Below, one piece after another: positions 10,491-23,652 of a stretch of DNA of 64,000 nt (positions are counted from its first letter, which is position 1; every line of letters begins with the position of its first letter). The stretch covers positions 4,402,001 through 4,466,000 of the forward strand of contig OZ004587.1 in the NCBI GenBank assembly GCA_963924555.1, written 5' to 3'. The DNA comes from Crambe crambe (Eukaryota; Porifera; Demospongiae; Poecilosclerida; Crambeidae). A program made the position numbers and the translations under genes. Under the pieces are notes generated by a model, which was not told the origin of the DNA, ran no database searches, and worked only from the letters and a program-made list of their open reading frames with translations.

Positions 10491-13400
10491 AAAAAAAAAA
10501 AGACTTGTTTGTACACTTACAAGCCTTTGTGGCTTGTAGCCTGTAGCTTCCATGTAGTTTGTAACTTGAAGCAACAGCTTTTCACAATTAGACCCCTTTA
10601 TAGTTATGCAAGCTTGGCATTGTATATATGTCACAGTCCTAAATTGTTCCTATTAACCAAGTATAATAACAATAATGTCGATATGACCCATTGGGGTACA
10701 TCACCTCTGCATTCTTAATTATTGTGGACACCTTTCCATGGTCCAATATCTCATTCAACAGTTTTAAAGTCAATGATAATAACATCACTCATTATGAAGC
10801 AATTATCTCTTGGAGCATCTTCATTGCCCCAAAATGCTCAATTCTTCATTGCCTCAAAATGTGACAATCAGTGATGGATCAAATCCTACGTACAATGCAC
10901 CATGACCAAAGAATCACAGCCATCCATTTTTTACAATATTCACACTAGCATAACTTAATCAAAACTCCTACTGAATTATTACAATAAAAGTGGGTACAAT
11001 AAAGTGGGCATGGCCATCCAAAATTTTTCCATGCACGTGCAAGCACACTGGACCACTCTAGATTCTGTTCATACACCCCTTGAAAAAATTAATGTCCAAA
11101 ATGAAGAGGATATCATTCAAGCTGCAATCAAATTTGCAGTATTAAATTTTTGATGATGGGAGGGAAAGGGGAGGGGCTCGAAAGAGGAGGATAAGGGGAT
11201 GACAGGAGCCAGAGGTCAGCTTTAGTCAATATTTTGCAATAGTTGCATAAATCAGCTGAGAGACAATAGCTCACTATTATGCAGTAAACCAGTCTAATAC
11301 TGAAATTGAATAAAATTAAGAAATGTTATCGAAGAAAATCGTGCTGCTGCAATGCATGGATAACAAGAACATAGTGGAAGTGACTGGATATTGCAGTATT
11401 TCTCTTTGACAAGCAAGTATTTCTGATGGAGCTCTGTTGGAGATTAATAATTTCTATCCATATATCATTATCACTTTAGGCAACACCATTGTACAATTTT
11501 ACCCTTTGTGATGCTATAGATTTCAATGCAGAGTCGATTAAAATTATCAACTCACCAGCACATCAGCCTCCTAGCTCAGTTCTCACATGAACTTCTCAAG
11601 CTTTAATCACGAGTGCATTAATAATGGAAAGGAGGACAGTCGAAAGACTAACATTGTGCAGCAAATGTTCTCCTGAATAAACTAGACACCAGCAAAGATA
11701 AGGACAAAGAGACAGAGGAAAGTGAGTCAATGTTTGCTGAATTATCATCATAGCACTATAAAGCATACAAGGCATATATGCTATATTATCACAAATACAA
11801 AAATAAGGAATGAACACACAAAGTAGTAAGAAGCAAAGAGGCAACCAAGGTTCTTAGCTATTGGCAACAGAGGCTCATGATGTAGTGGAATTATCTGTCC
11901 AAATGTGGGCAGATATTGAAGCATACACCACATGAATTCATCCAGCAAAAGACCTCACTATCTCCTGCAAACTGAAGAGGCAAGGCAAGGCATGGCAAAC
12001 TTTTATTGACCATATAAACAGGAATGACAATGCTATAATGACTTAATGTTAACACTCTCACATATGGAAGAGAAATTTTCTCAAATTGATGGATACTATA
12101 GCTTATGATGATTAAAAGTCCTTGTAGGTAAGGGGTGGATGTGAGGTAAATGAGGCCAAGTACGGTCACCATACACAGGCCTGCACAGGATCTTGATTGC
12201 GTTCTGACCCGCCTTTGGTGCCATACTCGAGAACACTGTTTCCAACCAATCTCTCATCAGTGATGTATGTAAGGGAGGGTACAGTTATGATTAGCTGTAG
12301 CTAGCATTTCTATTATTTTAGTTACGCCACTCACTGCATTGTGAATCTTATACTCATGTTGTATTGTTGTCATGTACATATTATACGTATTCATTAGGAT
12401 CAGCATAGCTTATGCTTAATCTTGGATCGTATGATGTTCATCACATTCCTTTTCCCTTCTCCTGCAACATCAGTGGTCCTCAGGAGAGTTAATCTTTTCA
12501 ATGGTGAACAAGTAATTTCTCTTTAATTTGGAGTTGGGGAGGGGTGAACTGCATGAGCCCTCTTATATTATATTATGTCTAATTACGTAGGTCGAATGTG
12601 ATTATAATATGGCTGTGAATTTAGAACTATTACTAATGTTATCCACATTGTTAGACTGTCAAAATTCAATGAACCTCCACCCATTAAAATAAATTTAAAC
12701 CCTTCCCAGATTTTGTCAGTGTAATGTCAACCTCTGGCCTGCAATATAGCTATGCATGTTTTTGAGGCTGTTGTTAATATACACTGTAGCAGAGTCCCGG
12801 CTCAAGAATGCAGTAGTAAGGAGATGATATATGATCCTCATGTAGGATTATAGTTATGAAAACCAGTGCATATTATTCTCACAATTAGTCTAAGAGTTGA
12901 TCTATTAGTTATTCCATGTAGCATTTTTCCTGCATACACTGTATTCTCGTGAATTTGAAGGGCTATTCAAACCACTTGATATCATTTTGCTGACATAGCT
13001 ACTACTTGATATCATTTTGCTGACATAGCTACTAGCAACTGAGTGCATGTGTAGTCACTTGAAGTTTACCATCCTCAGTTAGTTTTATAAAACAATTAGT
13101 AGTGAGTTATAAGTCAATAAGTAGTTAATAATATTAGCTAGCTATTGTAGTCAGTCTGTTTGACTAACACTGGCTTACGAAGTTACGTATGATGTTAGAA
13201 AATGATGAACACAATGTTCAATACATGCATTGCTAGCTTATAGCTATAAATATGATCATGCAGTGAATATGTATCTGAATGTAACATTATTGTTTGTTGT
13301 CAAATTAATTGGTAGGTGGGGAGGACATTGACCATTGTCTGATCTTGTTGAAAAATAAGCCAGTAGCTGAATCCCAATATTCTGTACACAACTGGAAGAA

Positions 13401-14150
13401 TAAGTTCACAAAGGACATCACCAATGTAGAGAAGGGACATACCAGTGGGCTATACCTTCAAAATAAAAAGTTATAGCTAAATCATTTCCAGTCACAGTAG
13501 TGTTAGCAATGATTTCATTGATGGTATAGCTAGTCTATTCTTGTTTCTTCGTATAGATCACCTATTATTATAGTTGTGATTGCACATAGACTAGATCAGC
13601 TGTGAGTTAGCTACAACTCCAACTTTACTCTTCTGATTTAGGACTGCCCCCACATCCTTCTCTACTCAACTGCATATAAATCTGAAAAGAACCAAAAAAA
13701 ACAACAAAAAACAAAGAACAACTGGATAAATGGAAGTGCATACATTCACACTCTAAACTGCAAAGAAGAAATGATGAGTAAGCTTTCAGTCACAGAACAA
13801 TTTGCTATTAGTATTCTTAAATAATTAACTATTGTGATTGGTGTAGCTAAGGACTCACAAGATAGTTGAATATCAATAATCAATCTGGCCATTCACAAAT
13901 CACACTTATTCTCCAATTCACATGATATAGAAACACTTTTGAAATACACATACATGTAATTATATATACTTAATTCTCGATATTAGTCTGATTAACAGAT
14001 TTTTATGATACTGTGATAATCTGTACCTGAATTACATTAATGTCATGTGATGTCTGTTTAATTGTACAAGCACTTTCCATTCTAGGCTGTAGAAATATCC
14101 TGGCTTAAAAAGTGGGTGAATATACAAGCTTTTAAAAAGTTCATTATTAA
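10491..14150. other. Spacer between ANK gene 1 and 2A-Death gene 1
   Basis: No supported gene. About 10900-11300 and 11590-11900 match 35640-35990 and 36480-36900 of unit 2 and parts of unit 3. About 12330-12500 is the reverse complement of 37246-37400, a local inversion between units. A 40-bp direct repeat (ACTTGATATCATTTTGCTGA core) lies at 12970-13035. A 55-codon open segment at 13313-13480 follows an AG but has no recognised relatives. Confidence 0.6.
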
Positions 14151-14190
14151 TTTTTGACGTCACTAATGAATTGCGCACGCGCGTCTTGAG
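14150..14190 (+). promoter_or_regulatory. CRE-like site plus GC-rich palindrome upstream of 2A-Death gene 1
   Basis: TGACGTCA at 14155-14162, the CREB/ATF consensus, is followed about 10 bp later by GCGCACGCGCG, similar to an NRF1-type site. The pair lies ~390 bp before the chosen ATG. The same arrangement is kept at 38943-38973 and 57533-57563, inside a block conserved through to the start codon. Transcription-factor identity is inferred from motif alone. Confidence 0.5.
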
Positions 14191-14548
14191 TTTATATAAT
14201 ATTATATCTAAACCACACCCAGATTTTTGGTCTTTATCAAAAAGCTTATCTTCTTGTAAGTTACCGTTGAAAAACCGAGATTTGAATCGCTAGACAGTCG
14301 TACATCCTATTAGGCTCTAGCTAACATCATCCTATCATGGAACCTCTACAAGGAAGGCGGGACTTGTACCACCACTACTAAAAGTCACTGTACGTACTTC
14401 TCACCTAAAGAGGCACTTATAGCAGCAAGTGGTCCCTCCTGATGATCAGATAGTGTAGTTGCTTTATTTCTCCCTTGTAAATCTCCCTGTCCAGTTTCAT
14501 TCTCCATCTATGCTACAACCCATACCCTCGTATCATCAAGACTACCAA

Positions 14549-16974
14549 ATGGACCCTGGCTCATCCCAGCCCCTCAACCTCTCCTTCTCATTGGTGCTTC
14601 TCTCTGCTCTACTGATGTTGAGTGGAGATGTGGAACTCAATCCTGGACCTGAGAGTAAGTCCATTGTTAACTGGATGTGTGGGTAGGTCACTTGATCGTA
14701 ATAGCTAGCTGGAAATCAGTCATTATGTAAGTTATCAGAATTCTATAGGACAACCTACTTAACTACCTGACAAAAAGTAGATTCAATACAAGTGTATTGC
14801 TCTTATTATGTTCCTGCAGCTGTCTTAGTTGCAAGGGATCTTAAGATGGTGAGGAATTTCATATGGGGAGCCCATATCAAGTGGTATGACATAGGTGTGG
14901 AGTTGGAAATGGATCCTTCCACACTACAAGCAATCAAGGAGAATTTCTTCAACAATCCTGCTAAATGCTTTAGTCAAGTACTGCTGGACTGGCTGGAGGG
15001 ACAAGGCTTGGAATCTACATGGTCAAATCTAGCCGCAGCTTTAAAGGCACCACCTGTTGGAATGTCAGCTCTAGCTGAAGCAATTGAAGCAAAATATCTT
15101 GGAGATACACATCAACCTGGTAAGTAATGCTAACTAATTGGTCTTTGTTTATTCCATTCACTTTCCTATTTAGTTTCAGATTTACGCTAATTTTCTCCTG
15201 CAAAATTTTACTCTTGTTCTTTCCTTCATTTAAATTTCATGGATTAAGGCAGTTCAAAATAAATTACTTGTTTAACGGATTTCCCTGCCCTATTTTTACA
15301 GAATTGAAATAAATTTGGTTTTGTATATTCTCAGTATACTGCTGTTTATCTTTCTTTTTTTCTTTCTGTTTATTTTATCTTTGTACACTAGATCTCAGTA
15401 TACTCCTCTTTCTTGTATACTAGAACACATGACCATATAAACATGATGCATAGTATACTGAGGTAGTTTATATTTAAGTTTATTTCGTCCTGCCTGCCTA
15501 TAAGAAAGGAGAAAAAATCTGTTAAACAAGTAATTTGTTTGGAACTGCCTAATAGTTAACAATTAACATAATAAAGCTGGTATAATGGAAGTAATTAGGT
15601 CTTGTTTACTAAACATCCTCAATCTCATTATAAGTACGTTATTTTTTAGGGGCTGAACTATTGCCACATGACAGTACCACTGCATCTAACATGACTTCTG
15701 AAGGTAAATTTGTATTTATTATGTTCTCCACTCTTTCTGATGTGATTTCTATACCTAAAGCAACTATAATTATCATGTATAGTAATTATTATGCCTTTCT
15801 TTTTATTCTAAAAGATCTATCAAAATCTTGTTATCCTGAATCTGTTATAGCTTCTACAGACAGTTCATGCTCCAGCTCTAGTAAGTCAGATACAAGTTTG
15901 ACTTAATGACTGTAACTATACACTTTTCAGAGTTAAGTGCTGTGGACCTCACTCCATGTTTTCCTTTTCTTGCTACTGATAAGTTGTCAGAAGCTGAAAA
16001 AGTATTTAAGAGGCAGGAACTCTACCGTGAGACTCAGGATATCAAACAAAAATTCACTAGTCTCGTTTTCAATCTACAAAAATCTACAGAGAAGTTACAC
16101 TCAGTTAAAGATGTCAGAAATGTCTTAATATGCTATGAAAAGAACTTTGAGAAAATACTGCGAGGCTGTGAAACCATAGCAGATGTATTCTTTGAATTCT
16201 CTAAGTATTGGTCCTTTTATGACTATGGAATAATCAAGCTTTTGACTAAAGAACTAGGAACAAGTTTGAATAAGAAGAAACTCTGCCAATTTCAAAAAAT
16301 ATTTCAGGAGTATTCTCGAAGAAGAATCTGCGAATGTCCCAGCAATGTATTTGGTGAAAGAGAAGAGTCAGAAACAGTACTCGTCCTTAAGAGTGAAATG
16401 AAAGTAGAGGATGTGACTGTTGAAGACCTTCACAAATATCAGCACCAGATGAATCGTATCCTAAAAATTTCCACCATGCGATTACTACACGTTGATAAAG
16501 GCTGTATGGAGCTAACTTTCAGAGTACTTGGAGATGTTTTACATATAGAAGGCATCACTGAAGAGAAACAGCAAGCATTAAGAAATATGGGAATCATCAG
16601 TATTAGTTACGGAGAGCTTCATTTTGATCTGACCTCCCTTGTTAAGAGTGTAGGAGGTGACACTCCACTTGGAATCGAGGAAGGTGAGAAGAACTATCAA
16701 GTTATTAACTTGGTCAAATCTAAGGTTATAGTTAAAGATACTTGCAAATTTCACAGATGTCCTTCCCTATCCAGACCTTCCCATTCCTACCCTCTCTCTG
16801 GTGGGACCAATGACTGCTCTTGATATAAAAGGTGATGCTGATGACAATATTGATGCTGACTCGGCACTCGGCACTATAAGTGGCGTGACTGGAACAGATG
16901 TGGGTAGCTATCCTACAGATGATATGAGCATAGTCACTGCAGGTCTCAGGACTGAGGTCTCTGATGAGTTCCAG
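14549..16974 (+). CDS. 2A-leader Death-domain protein, paralogue 1 (6 exons seen)
   Basis: Exons 14549-14654, 14820-15119, 15650-15703, 15815-15880, 15931-16683 and 16757-16974 have GT-AG borders and join in one frame of 499 codons. Exon 1 encodes MDPGSSQP, a hydrophobic stretch (LSFSLVLLSALLML) and SGDVELNPGP, a full 2A ribosome-skipping consensus. Exon 2 is a Death domain (DLKMVRNFIWG..., W at the usual positions). Exons 3-4 are a Ser/Thr-rich linker. Exon 5 is a ~250-residue helical domain of unknown family, shared with paralogue 2. Exon 6 is an acidic tail. The last exon ends at a donor; the true stop is unresolved. An in-frame ATG 90 bp upstream exists only in this copy. Likely role: Death-fold signalling with 2A-controlled targeting (inferred). 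Confidence 0.8.
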
Positions 16975-17079
16975 GTAAGGAGTAGAGGAGTTTATTCAGA
17001 TTCTTCCTCATACATACACGTAATTGTAAATGTTTCAGTGAAATACGTTGACAGCAATTCAAAACAGGTTAATAAGTAG

Positions 17080-17460
17080 AGGAATAATATTTTATTTCAT
17101 TCAAAAATTTCTGTAGCCTACAGCTAGCATTTTGAGGAGCTCAGCTTTCACAGATTGGCCACTGAAGGATTTTCTAGAAAATAAAATAATTGTAGAAAGC
17201 AGAAACAAATCCATGCTCTAAGTCTCCACTTTAGTAGCTGGGCATGAGGCTGGGTGTTGCTTATGTGTGGGCAGCTATCAAGTCAAGATCGAACAGATAA
17301 GAAGAAATACATTAATAGAAATGGATTGACAGCCAATTCAAAGTGTTCACGCTTAAAGTTAATGATCATTGTTTTGATTTGATTTGTACAGAAAAATATT
17401 TTTGGATAAAAAGGATATGGCTCAATACAACTAGCTATGTGATTTTGGCTGACTGCTAGA
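17080..17460. other. Conserved 3' flank of 2A-Death gene 1
   Basis: Nearly identical to 42070-42440 after 2A-Death gene 2, and diverged at 61060-61250 after gene 3. It contains AATAATATTTTATTTCATT, a possible poly(A) region. No separate gene. Confidence 0.55.
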
Positions 17461-18060
17461 GTGAGTCACACATTGGTCTCAACTTTGAGTATCTAAACTC
17501 AAATTTGAGTATCTAATCTTATCCAGGTCTCTGATTTGAGACCAATTTTTACTCACATTTGAGTACCTACTAATTCTGGTCTCAAATTTCAGTAGCTAAT
17601 CTTATCCAGGACTCTAAGTTGAGTATTCAAATTTGAGTTTCTAATCTAATTCAGGACTCAAATTTGAGTACACATAGGATTCAAATTTGAGTACCCCTAA
17701 CTGACCAATCAGGTAACTGGCACGTGACTAGCTATAGTCTAATCTAATTCAAGACTCGAATCTAAATCAGTACTCTAATTTGAGTACACATACTAATTCA
17801 GGACTCAAATTTGAGTACCCTAAATTTTAGTACCTTCTCAAATTAAGGACTCAATTTAGAGTACCTAATCTTATCCAGTAATCAAATTTGAGTACCTGTT
17901 CTAATGACTCAAATTAGACTACCTCAGGTCTTAAATTTGTGTACCTAATCTTATTCAGGACTCTAATTTTCTAATTCAGGACTCCACACCTAATCTTGTA
18001 CCTAACCCAACTTATTTGGACTCAAATTTGAAGTATTACTTGTTCAGGGCTCTGTTTGAG
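17461..18060. repeat. AT-rich minisatellite, unit 1
   Basis: Degenerate TCAAATTTGAGTACC repeats as at 2041-2640. A non-repeat insert with CCAATCAGGTAACTGGCACG at about 17700-17745 is shared with 42645-42690, showing common descent of the block. Confidence 0.85.
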
Positions 18061-19909
18061 CCCTGAAAAATAATTGTATCTATCAATAAGGGAAAAACAT
18101 TTCCATGAAATGAAAAATGTAGGGATGACCATTGCTCAAAAAAGTAAGGAAACAAGGGTAAGGATGAAGGATGAAAGGATTGAATCTTAGTTCTGTATAT
18201 CCAGCCAACAATCCATATGCATACCAATAGTGCGTACTTCATACTTCTATAACATTCAATTCCCTACTTGACAGGAAATGTTATGGTAACTAATTACCAT
18301 GGGTATTGCATGGTTACCAAACCAATTCTAAATCTTAAGTAAGTTCTGACCAGTTAGTATCGCACACAGATAGCTATATCACTATCTACCTTCATAATTT
18401 TTTCTTATTATAAAAAACAAGCAAGTTATTTTCTAGGGGTAATATTTTTATTGTTTTCGTGGTTGAAAATAAGCACAAATTTTTTACCTACGAATAATTA
18501 TACCTGTATACCTATATGCAAAAAATCAACCACATGTGCCTGGCCCGTCCTGTGCCGCCCCCCCCCCCCCCCTTATTAGCTGTTTCTAGAAGATCGTTGC
18601 AGTAGCAAAAAATTACATACCAAGTAGAAAAAAAAGAGAAAGTGAATAATCAAAGCGCGTTTCTTCCCTGAGTACCTCAGCGCTTCGTTGCCATCATGAA
18701 TCTGTAAAACAACTCCGTTCTTCTTCATGCTATTAACTTAGAGCGCCTAACTCTACTTCGTTTTGGACTGTGCATCACCCAGAAATTGTACTACTGTCTC
18801 CATGTTAACCATACAATTGAAGAACACGTGCAAACAGAGTTCTTTAAAGCTTTATCCTGTAGTAGCAGCAAGCCTTGATTGCGGACAGAGATGAGACTCT
18901 ACTAAGCAGCAGAGTGTACAGGCATTATGTGGTTCAGGTGAATATCTAGCCAGCTTTACTATCATCGGTAATTGTACTACCGTCTCCATGTTGACGATCT
19001 TTACCATACAATCTAAGAACACACGCAAGCAGAGTTCTTTAGCTTTCTCCTGCAGTAGCGGCAAGCCTTGATTGCAGACAGAGATGAGAGTCACATTATG
19101 TGGTTCTGGTGAGTATCTAGTCAGCTTTAACTATCATCTGTATATATTAGCAGACAAAAAGCAGTTAGGTCATAATCAACTGCTTGTAGTATGGAAATGT
19201 TTCCTATCTTTCATCAGGTTATGGCCTTCCAGCTTCAATAATCTGTGACTTGGGACACTAGTGAGAGAGTAGAGTTGTGCTTCCTGACCTTTCACCTGTT
19301 AACTTGTTACAAAATAATATTTTTAATGATCAAAATAATTATTGCCTTGACAGCTTCTCTCATCTGTAATGCAAAAAAGCATACATTATAAATATGAATA
19401 AGCTTCTTTTTTTTCTACTCGGTATGTGGTCGACTCTTGAAAAAAACAAAAAACAAAAAACAAAAAAACAACAAATCTGATACTATAGCTAAACACAATA
19501 AAAAGATTCGTCTTCCGGATCCCCAAGCCTTTCAAGGATTGTACCATCTTTGCTGGTGAAGCAAGTTGCTGTGGAAGAGGCAGAAGTATGATCTATATTC
19601 TGGCTTCTACTGTGAATGAGTTAGTCATAGTTACAAATTCTACTTCTAGTACAGGCTGCCACTCTTGCAGCTCATTCACACTTAGTGCAATGGCTGCACT
19701 GGCTACAGCTAGCTGCGTGTGCCAAACATCCATGAAAATTTCCCCCAAACACGAAATCTTTAAACCTTGAAAATAACCCACTATACAGTATTGGAGTTAT
19801 TGTTCTGTATTTTTGTTGTTATCATCATTGTTGTAAACTTACCATTACTGTCTCATATATAGAGTATAACTTCAGGAATAATTATAGTAGCTTAGTAGAT
19901 ATGCTATAT
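18061..19909. other. Spacer with single fold-back arm and a tandem duplication
   Basis: 18070-18245 is one arm of a fold-back element whose two-armed form is at 45718-46004. A run of 15 C lies at 18558-18572. About 18780-18930 and 18965-19130 are two copies of the same ~180-bp sequence (TACTACTGTCTCCATGTT / TACTACCGTCTCCATGTT). 19550-19760 matches 43550-43770, and antisense frames there are similar in both copies, but I recognise no protein. 19880-19909 joins 30813 when the inserted transposon is removed. Confidence 0.6.
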
Positions 19910-20522
19910 GGGTCATTCCAAGATAGTTCATCAAAAATATTGACATGACTATCTCAGAATTGGACGAAACTTGGTATGTGAGTAGTGCTTGTGGTGTAAT
20001 GATGCCATATCAAATTTCAACCTTATTCATTGTATGGCTTCCCAGTTATGGCCAATAAAAAATGCAATACTTGGAAGAAAAGTACTATATTAGCTGCTAT
20101 TTGAATCACCGTAACTCTGCTATTTTAAGTCTTTTCATAAAATAAATTATACCATCTTGTAGCTTTTAAAAAGGGCTTTCATACATTTTTTTGGCTTCAT
20201 CCAATAAAGTTTTAAAGAAAGGTCATACATATCAAACTTTAACCCTTGACCTCTCAAAAAGTGCTGATTTAATTTTTCTAATAATTTATGAGGATACTCT
20301 ATGGTCCCTTATCTAACAACTGTGCAAATTTTATCCTGGGGTTTGAAAGGGATCAGGAGATATGTATAGGTATAGAGTGGAATGTAAGCTATTTCAGTTG
20401 AATTCATCCCTATTGTGAGGAGAATCAAATCTAATTAGCTAGTCAAAATAGTGATAAGCACATTAGCAGTCATTTTGCATGCAACACATAGAGTTTTTGT
20501 TGAAGATTTTGTCTCAGTCTAC

Positions 20523-22789
20523 ATGGCTCAATCCTGCTGCAATCCCTTCGATATACCTGGACATAACTGGAGTAGTCGTAAAAAGAATCTTCGACTGGTC
20601 ACACCTTGGATGTGTGAAAGAGCTCCACAAATTTCTGTTGGTTCAAAAATCTGTGATACCTGCAGGAAAAAACTGAGCAAGGAGCCATCAATTCCCATCC
20701 CTTATCCAGACTCTCCCTGTTCAGAAGTTGAAGATGCTGAAGCTTACATTCCTAGCCCAGAAGCAGTAGCCTCACTCAATATGTGCTTAGCAGACATTGG
20801 TGAGACACCTTATTCCCGTATTAAGGCCCATGGGAAGAAGTACTCAAGACAAAAGGTTAAAAAGATCACTGAAGTGATAGAACGCACTATCATCAGTGGA
20901 GAAGCCATTGATGATGGAAGTGAGATGATTCAACAGCTGAAAGAAAAGTTTCAGTTAACAGCACAAAGGAGTGAACAGTTGCAAATTCTTACTGTATTGC
21001 CAAAAAGTTGGTCACTGAAAAAAATTCAGCAGGAATTCAGTGTACCCAGCTATATGGCACGAAAATCAAAGGAGCTTGTAAAAGAGAAGGGTATTCTTTC
21101 TCTTCCTGGCCCGAAACCTGGACCTTCACTGCCACCAGAAACTGTTGAAATCGTTCATACATACTATGAATCTGATGAAATCGGCCGAGTTATGCCAGGC
21201 AAAAAGGATTTTATCTCAGTAAAACAAGAGGGAAAGCGTACACATGTTCAAAAGCGACTGGTACTGAGCAACTTAAAAGAAGTGTATCGTGAGTTCAAAG
21301 AGAAATTTCCTGATCGAAAAATTGGGTTTTCTAAATTTGCTGAACTTCGTCCTAAGCACTGCATCTTAGCCGGAGCCAGTGGTATACACACTGTATGTGT
21401 GTGTACAATACACCAAAATGTAAAATTGATGATGCTTAATATGCGACTATCAGATTTACCAACATATCATCATTGCTTAGCGAGGATCATGTGCAACCCA
21501 CCACTTCCTAACTGCTACTTGGGTGAGTGTAATGCCTGTCCTGGTATTGCAAATTTCAAAGAGGAGCTTACGACTCTCTTGGATGAAAGTGATGTGGAAC
21601 AAATTGTCTACAAGCAGTGGGTTTCTACTGACAGATCTACACTTGAAACATTTTGTGTGCCAGTCGAAGAATTTGCTGAGATCTTCGGTGAAAAGTTAGA
21701 GCTTCTATGTCCACATTCCTTCATAGCTAGTGAGCAAGCTTCATTCTACACGAAGTGCAAAACAAATTTGCAGCCAGGAGAAATATTGGTCACTGTGGAT
21801 TTTTCTGAGAATTACTCTTTTATTCTCCAAGATGCTGCCCAGGGATTTCATTGGAACAATTCACAGGCAACACTCCACCCTTTTGTTGCCTACTACATTG
21901 ATTCTGGAGAGCTATGTCACTTCAGCTATGTGATAATTTCAGATTGCCTACACCATGACACTATAGCAGTTTACCTCTTTCAAAAATCCTTCATATCATT
22001 CTTGAAAAATTTTAAGCCTGAAAGGTTGAAACTGAAAAAAATATATTTTTCTGATGGTGCTGCTGCCCAGTACAAGAACCGAAAAAACTTCGTCAATTTG
22101 TGTCTCCACAATGATGATTTTGGCATATTAGCTGAGTGGCATTTTTCTGCTACATCACATGGAAAGGGGGCTTGTGATGGTCTAGGTGGAACAGTAAAGC
22201 GACTAGCAGCTCGAACAAGTTTACAGAGGCCATACAATGACCAGATAATGACTCCTCGGCAGCTGTTTGATTGGGCATCCACAAATTTATCATCCATTCA
22301 CTTTGGCTATTGCAGCATGGAGGATTATCAAAAAGAATGTCATAATCTTGAGCAACGTTTTCACAAATCTCGCACAATTCCAGGTACAAAGAAACTGCAC
22401 TCTTTTATTCCTATTACAAATAGCAAAGTGAGAGTCCGATATTATTCAACTTCTCACACTTTCAGGAGGAGAAAGTTACTCTAGGCACGAATGATCTTTC
22501 ACCAGAATCAATTGTTGGGTTTGTCACATGTTTGTATGATGAAAAATGGTGGCTGGCTTGTGTATTAGAAGTAGTCCAGGAAGAAGGTCAGGTAAAGCTA
22601 ACATTTCTTCATCCACATGGGCCTTCCAGCTCATATAAATATCCAGGAACTCATGATATACGCACTATTCCAATGAATAATATTTTAACACTTGTAGATC
22701 CAAGAACAAGAACAGGCCGCATTTATACTCTGTCTAAGAAAGAAATTACAACTGCTTCTGAAAAGTTTCTTATCGCATCAACACAGTAA
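20523..22789 (+). pseudogene. Unclassified DDE-like transposase, one frameshift
   Basis: An open frame from ATG 20523 (MAQSCCNPF) to 22484 encodes 653 residues; it is open further upstream but without an ATG. An N-terminal Cys cluster (CCNPF, WMC, ICDTC) suggests zinc binding. The catalytic-looking region holds VTVDFSENYSF, YFSDGAAAQYKN and SHGKGACDGLGGTVKRLAAR, in the order expected for acidic active-site residues. A C-terminal domain (YDEKWWLACV, LTFLHPHGPS, TGRIYTLSK) continues in the -1 frame up to 22789, with the switch near 22455-22475. Either a single indel broke the gene or a 38-bp intron (22427-22464) is removed. The gene lies between the inverted repeats of the GGGTCATTCC element and is its presumed transposase. 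Confidence 0.75.
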
Positions 22790-22859
22790 TGATTAAGTTT
22801 CATTTGCTTCAATAATTGTGTAATCTTTGACCTAGCTAACTTTAACTTTTGAAATTATA

Positions 22860-23180
22860 TTATTGATTGTTCCAACTCTACAGTGATGGTGGGGGAAATG
22901 CTATGAAATGGCTTACATACCACTCTATATCTCCTTACACCCATTAAAGTCCCAAAATAAAATTCGCAGTTATTAGATAAGGGTTCATAGAATATCCTCA
23001 CAAATTATTGGAAAAAATTAATCAGCCTTTTTTGAGAGGTCAAAGGTTAAAGTATAATGAATGTGAATTTTCTTTATAACTATATTGGATGGAGCTATAA
23101 AATACTGTATGAAAGCCCATTCTTTAAGCTACAAGAAGGTATAATTTATTTTATGAAACGACTTAAAATAGCAGAGTTAT
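22860..23180. repeat. Right inner inverted repeat of the GGGTCATTCC element
   Basis: Reverse complement of about 20115-20400, including the segment GCTACAAGAAGGTATAATTT and the AAAATAGCAGAGTTA core. It stops at 23180 and its outer part resumes at 30611. Confidence 0.8.
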
Positions 23181-23186
23181 AATTAT

Positions 23187-23650
23187 CAGAGAGTGCGGTA
23201 GCACTCTCTAAGTAGGGATGGCAGGTCAAAGTCCATAGGACAGTATAAACTAAAAACTCTTCTTTCTCTTCTACCCTTACTCTACAGGTTCTCAGAAGGC
23301 TACAGTGAATTATTATATCTACAAAGAAGAGAGGAGAATGTTCAAAAGCCAAAAATTCATTCGCCAACATAAGAAAAAAACGAGTTCTAAAATTGACTTT
23401 TCGTTCTTTTTCTTTATCAGAGAGTGCGCTAGCACTCTCTAAGTAGGGATGGCGGGTCAAAGGTCATAAGACTGTATAAACTAAAAACTCTTCTTTCTCT
23501 TCTACCCTTGCTCTACAGGTTCTCAGAAGGCTACAGTGAGATACTACTTCTACAAAGAAGAGAGGAGAGTGTTCAAAAACCAAAAATTCATTCGCTAACA
23601 TAAGAAAAAAACGAGTTCTAAAATCGACTTTTGTTCATTTTCTTTATAAT
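23187..23650. repeat. Two hairpin-headed repeats (AGAGAGTGC family)
   Basis: Two head-to-tail ~230-bp copies. Each starts with the palindrome AGAGAGTGCGGTAGCACTCT (or GCTA centre), then AAGTAGGGATGGCGGGTC. Other copies begin at about 25219, 26135 (lacking the left half of the palindrome), 26354 and 59603, and a lone reverse hairpin is at 46740-46782. Antisense frames across these copies are repeat translations, not genes. Confidence 0.8.
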
Positions 23651-23652
23651 AA

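Noticed and set aside
23187..23215. AGAGAGTGC hairpin as a transcription terminator or a CRISPR-like repeat
   Set aside because: Spacing is irregular, no unique spacers lie between copies, and the context is an animal genome rich in transposons.
23187..23415. Canonical Helitron 3' end
   Set aside because: A hairpin is present but there is no CTRR terminus and no TC start at a matching border.
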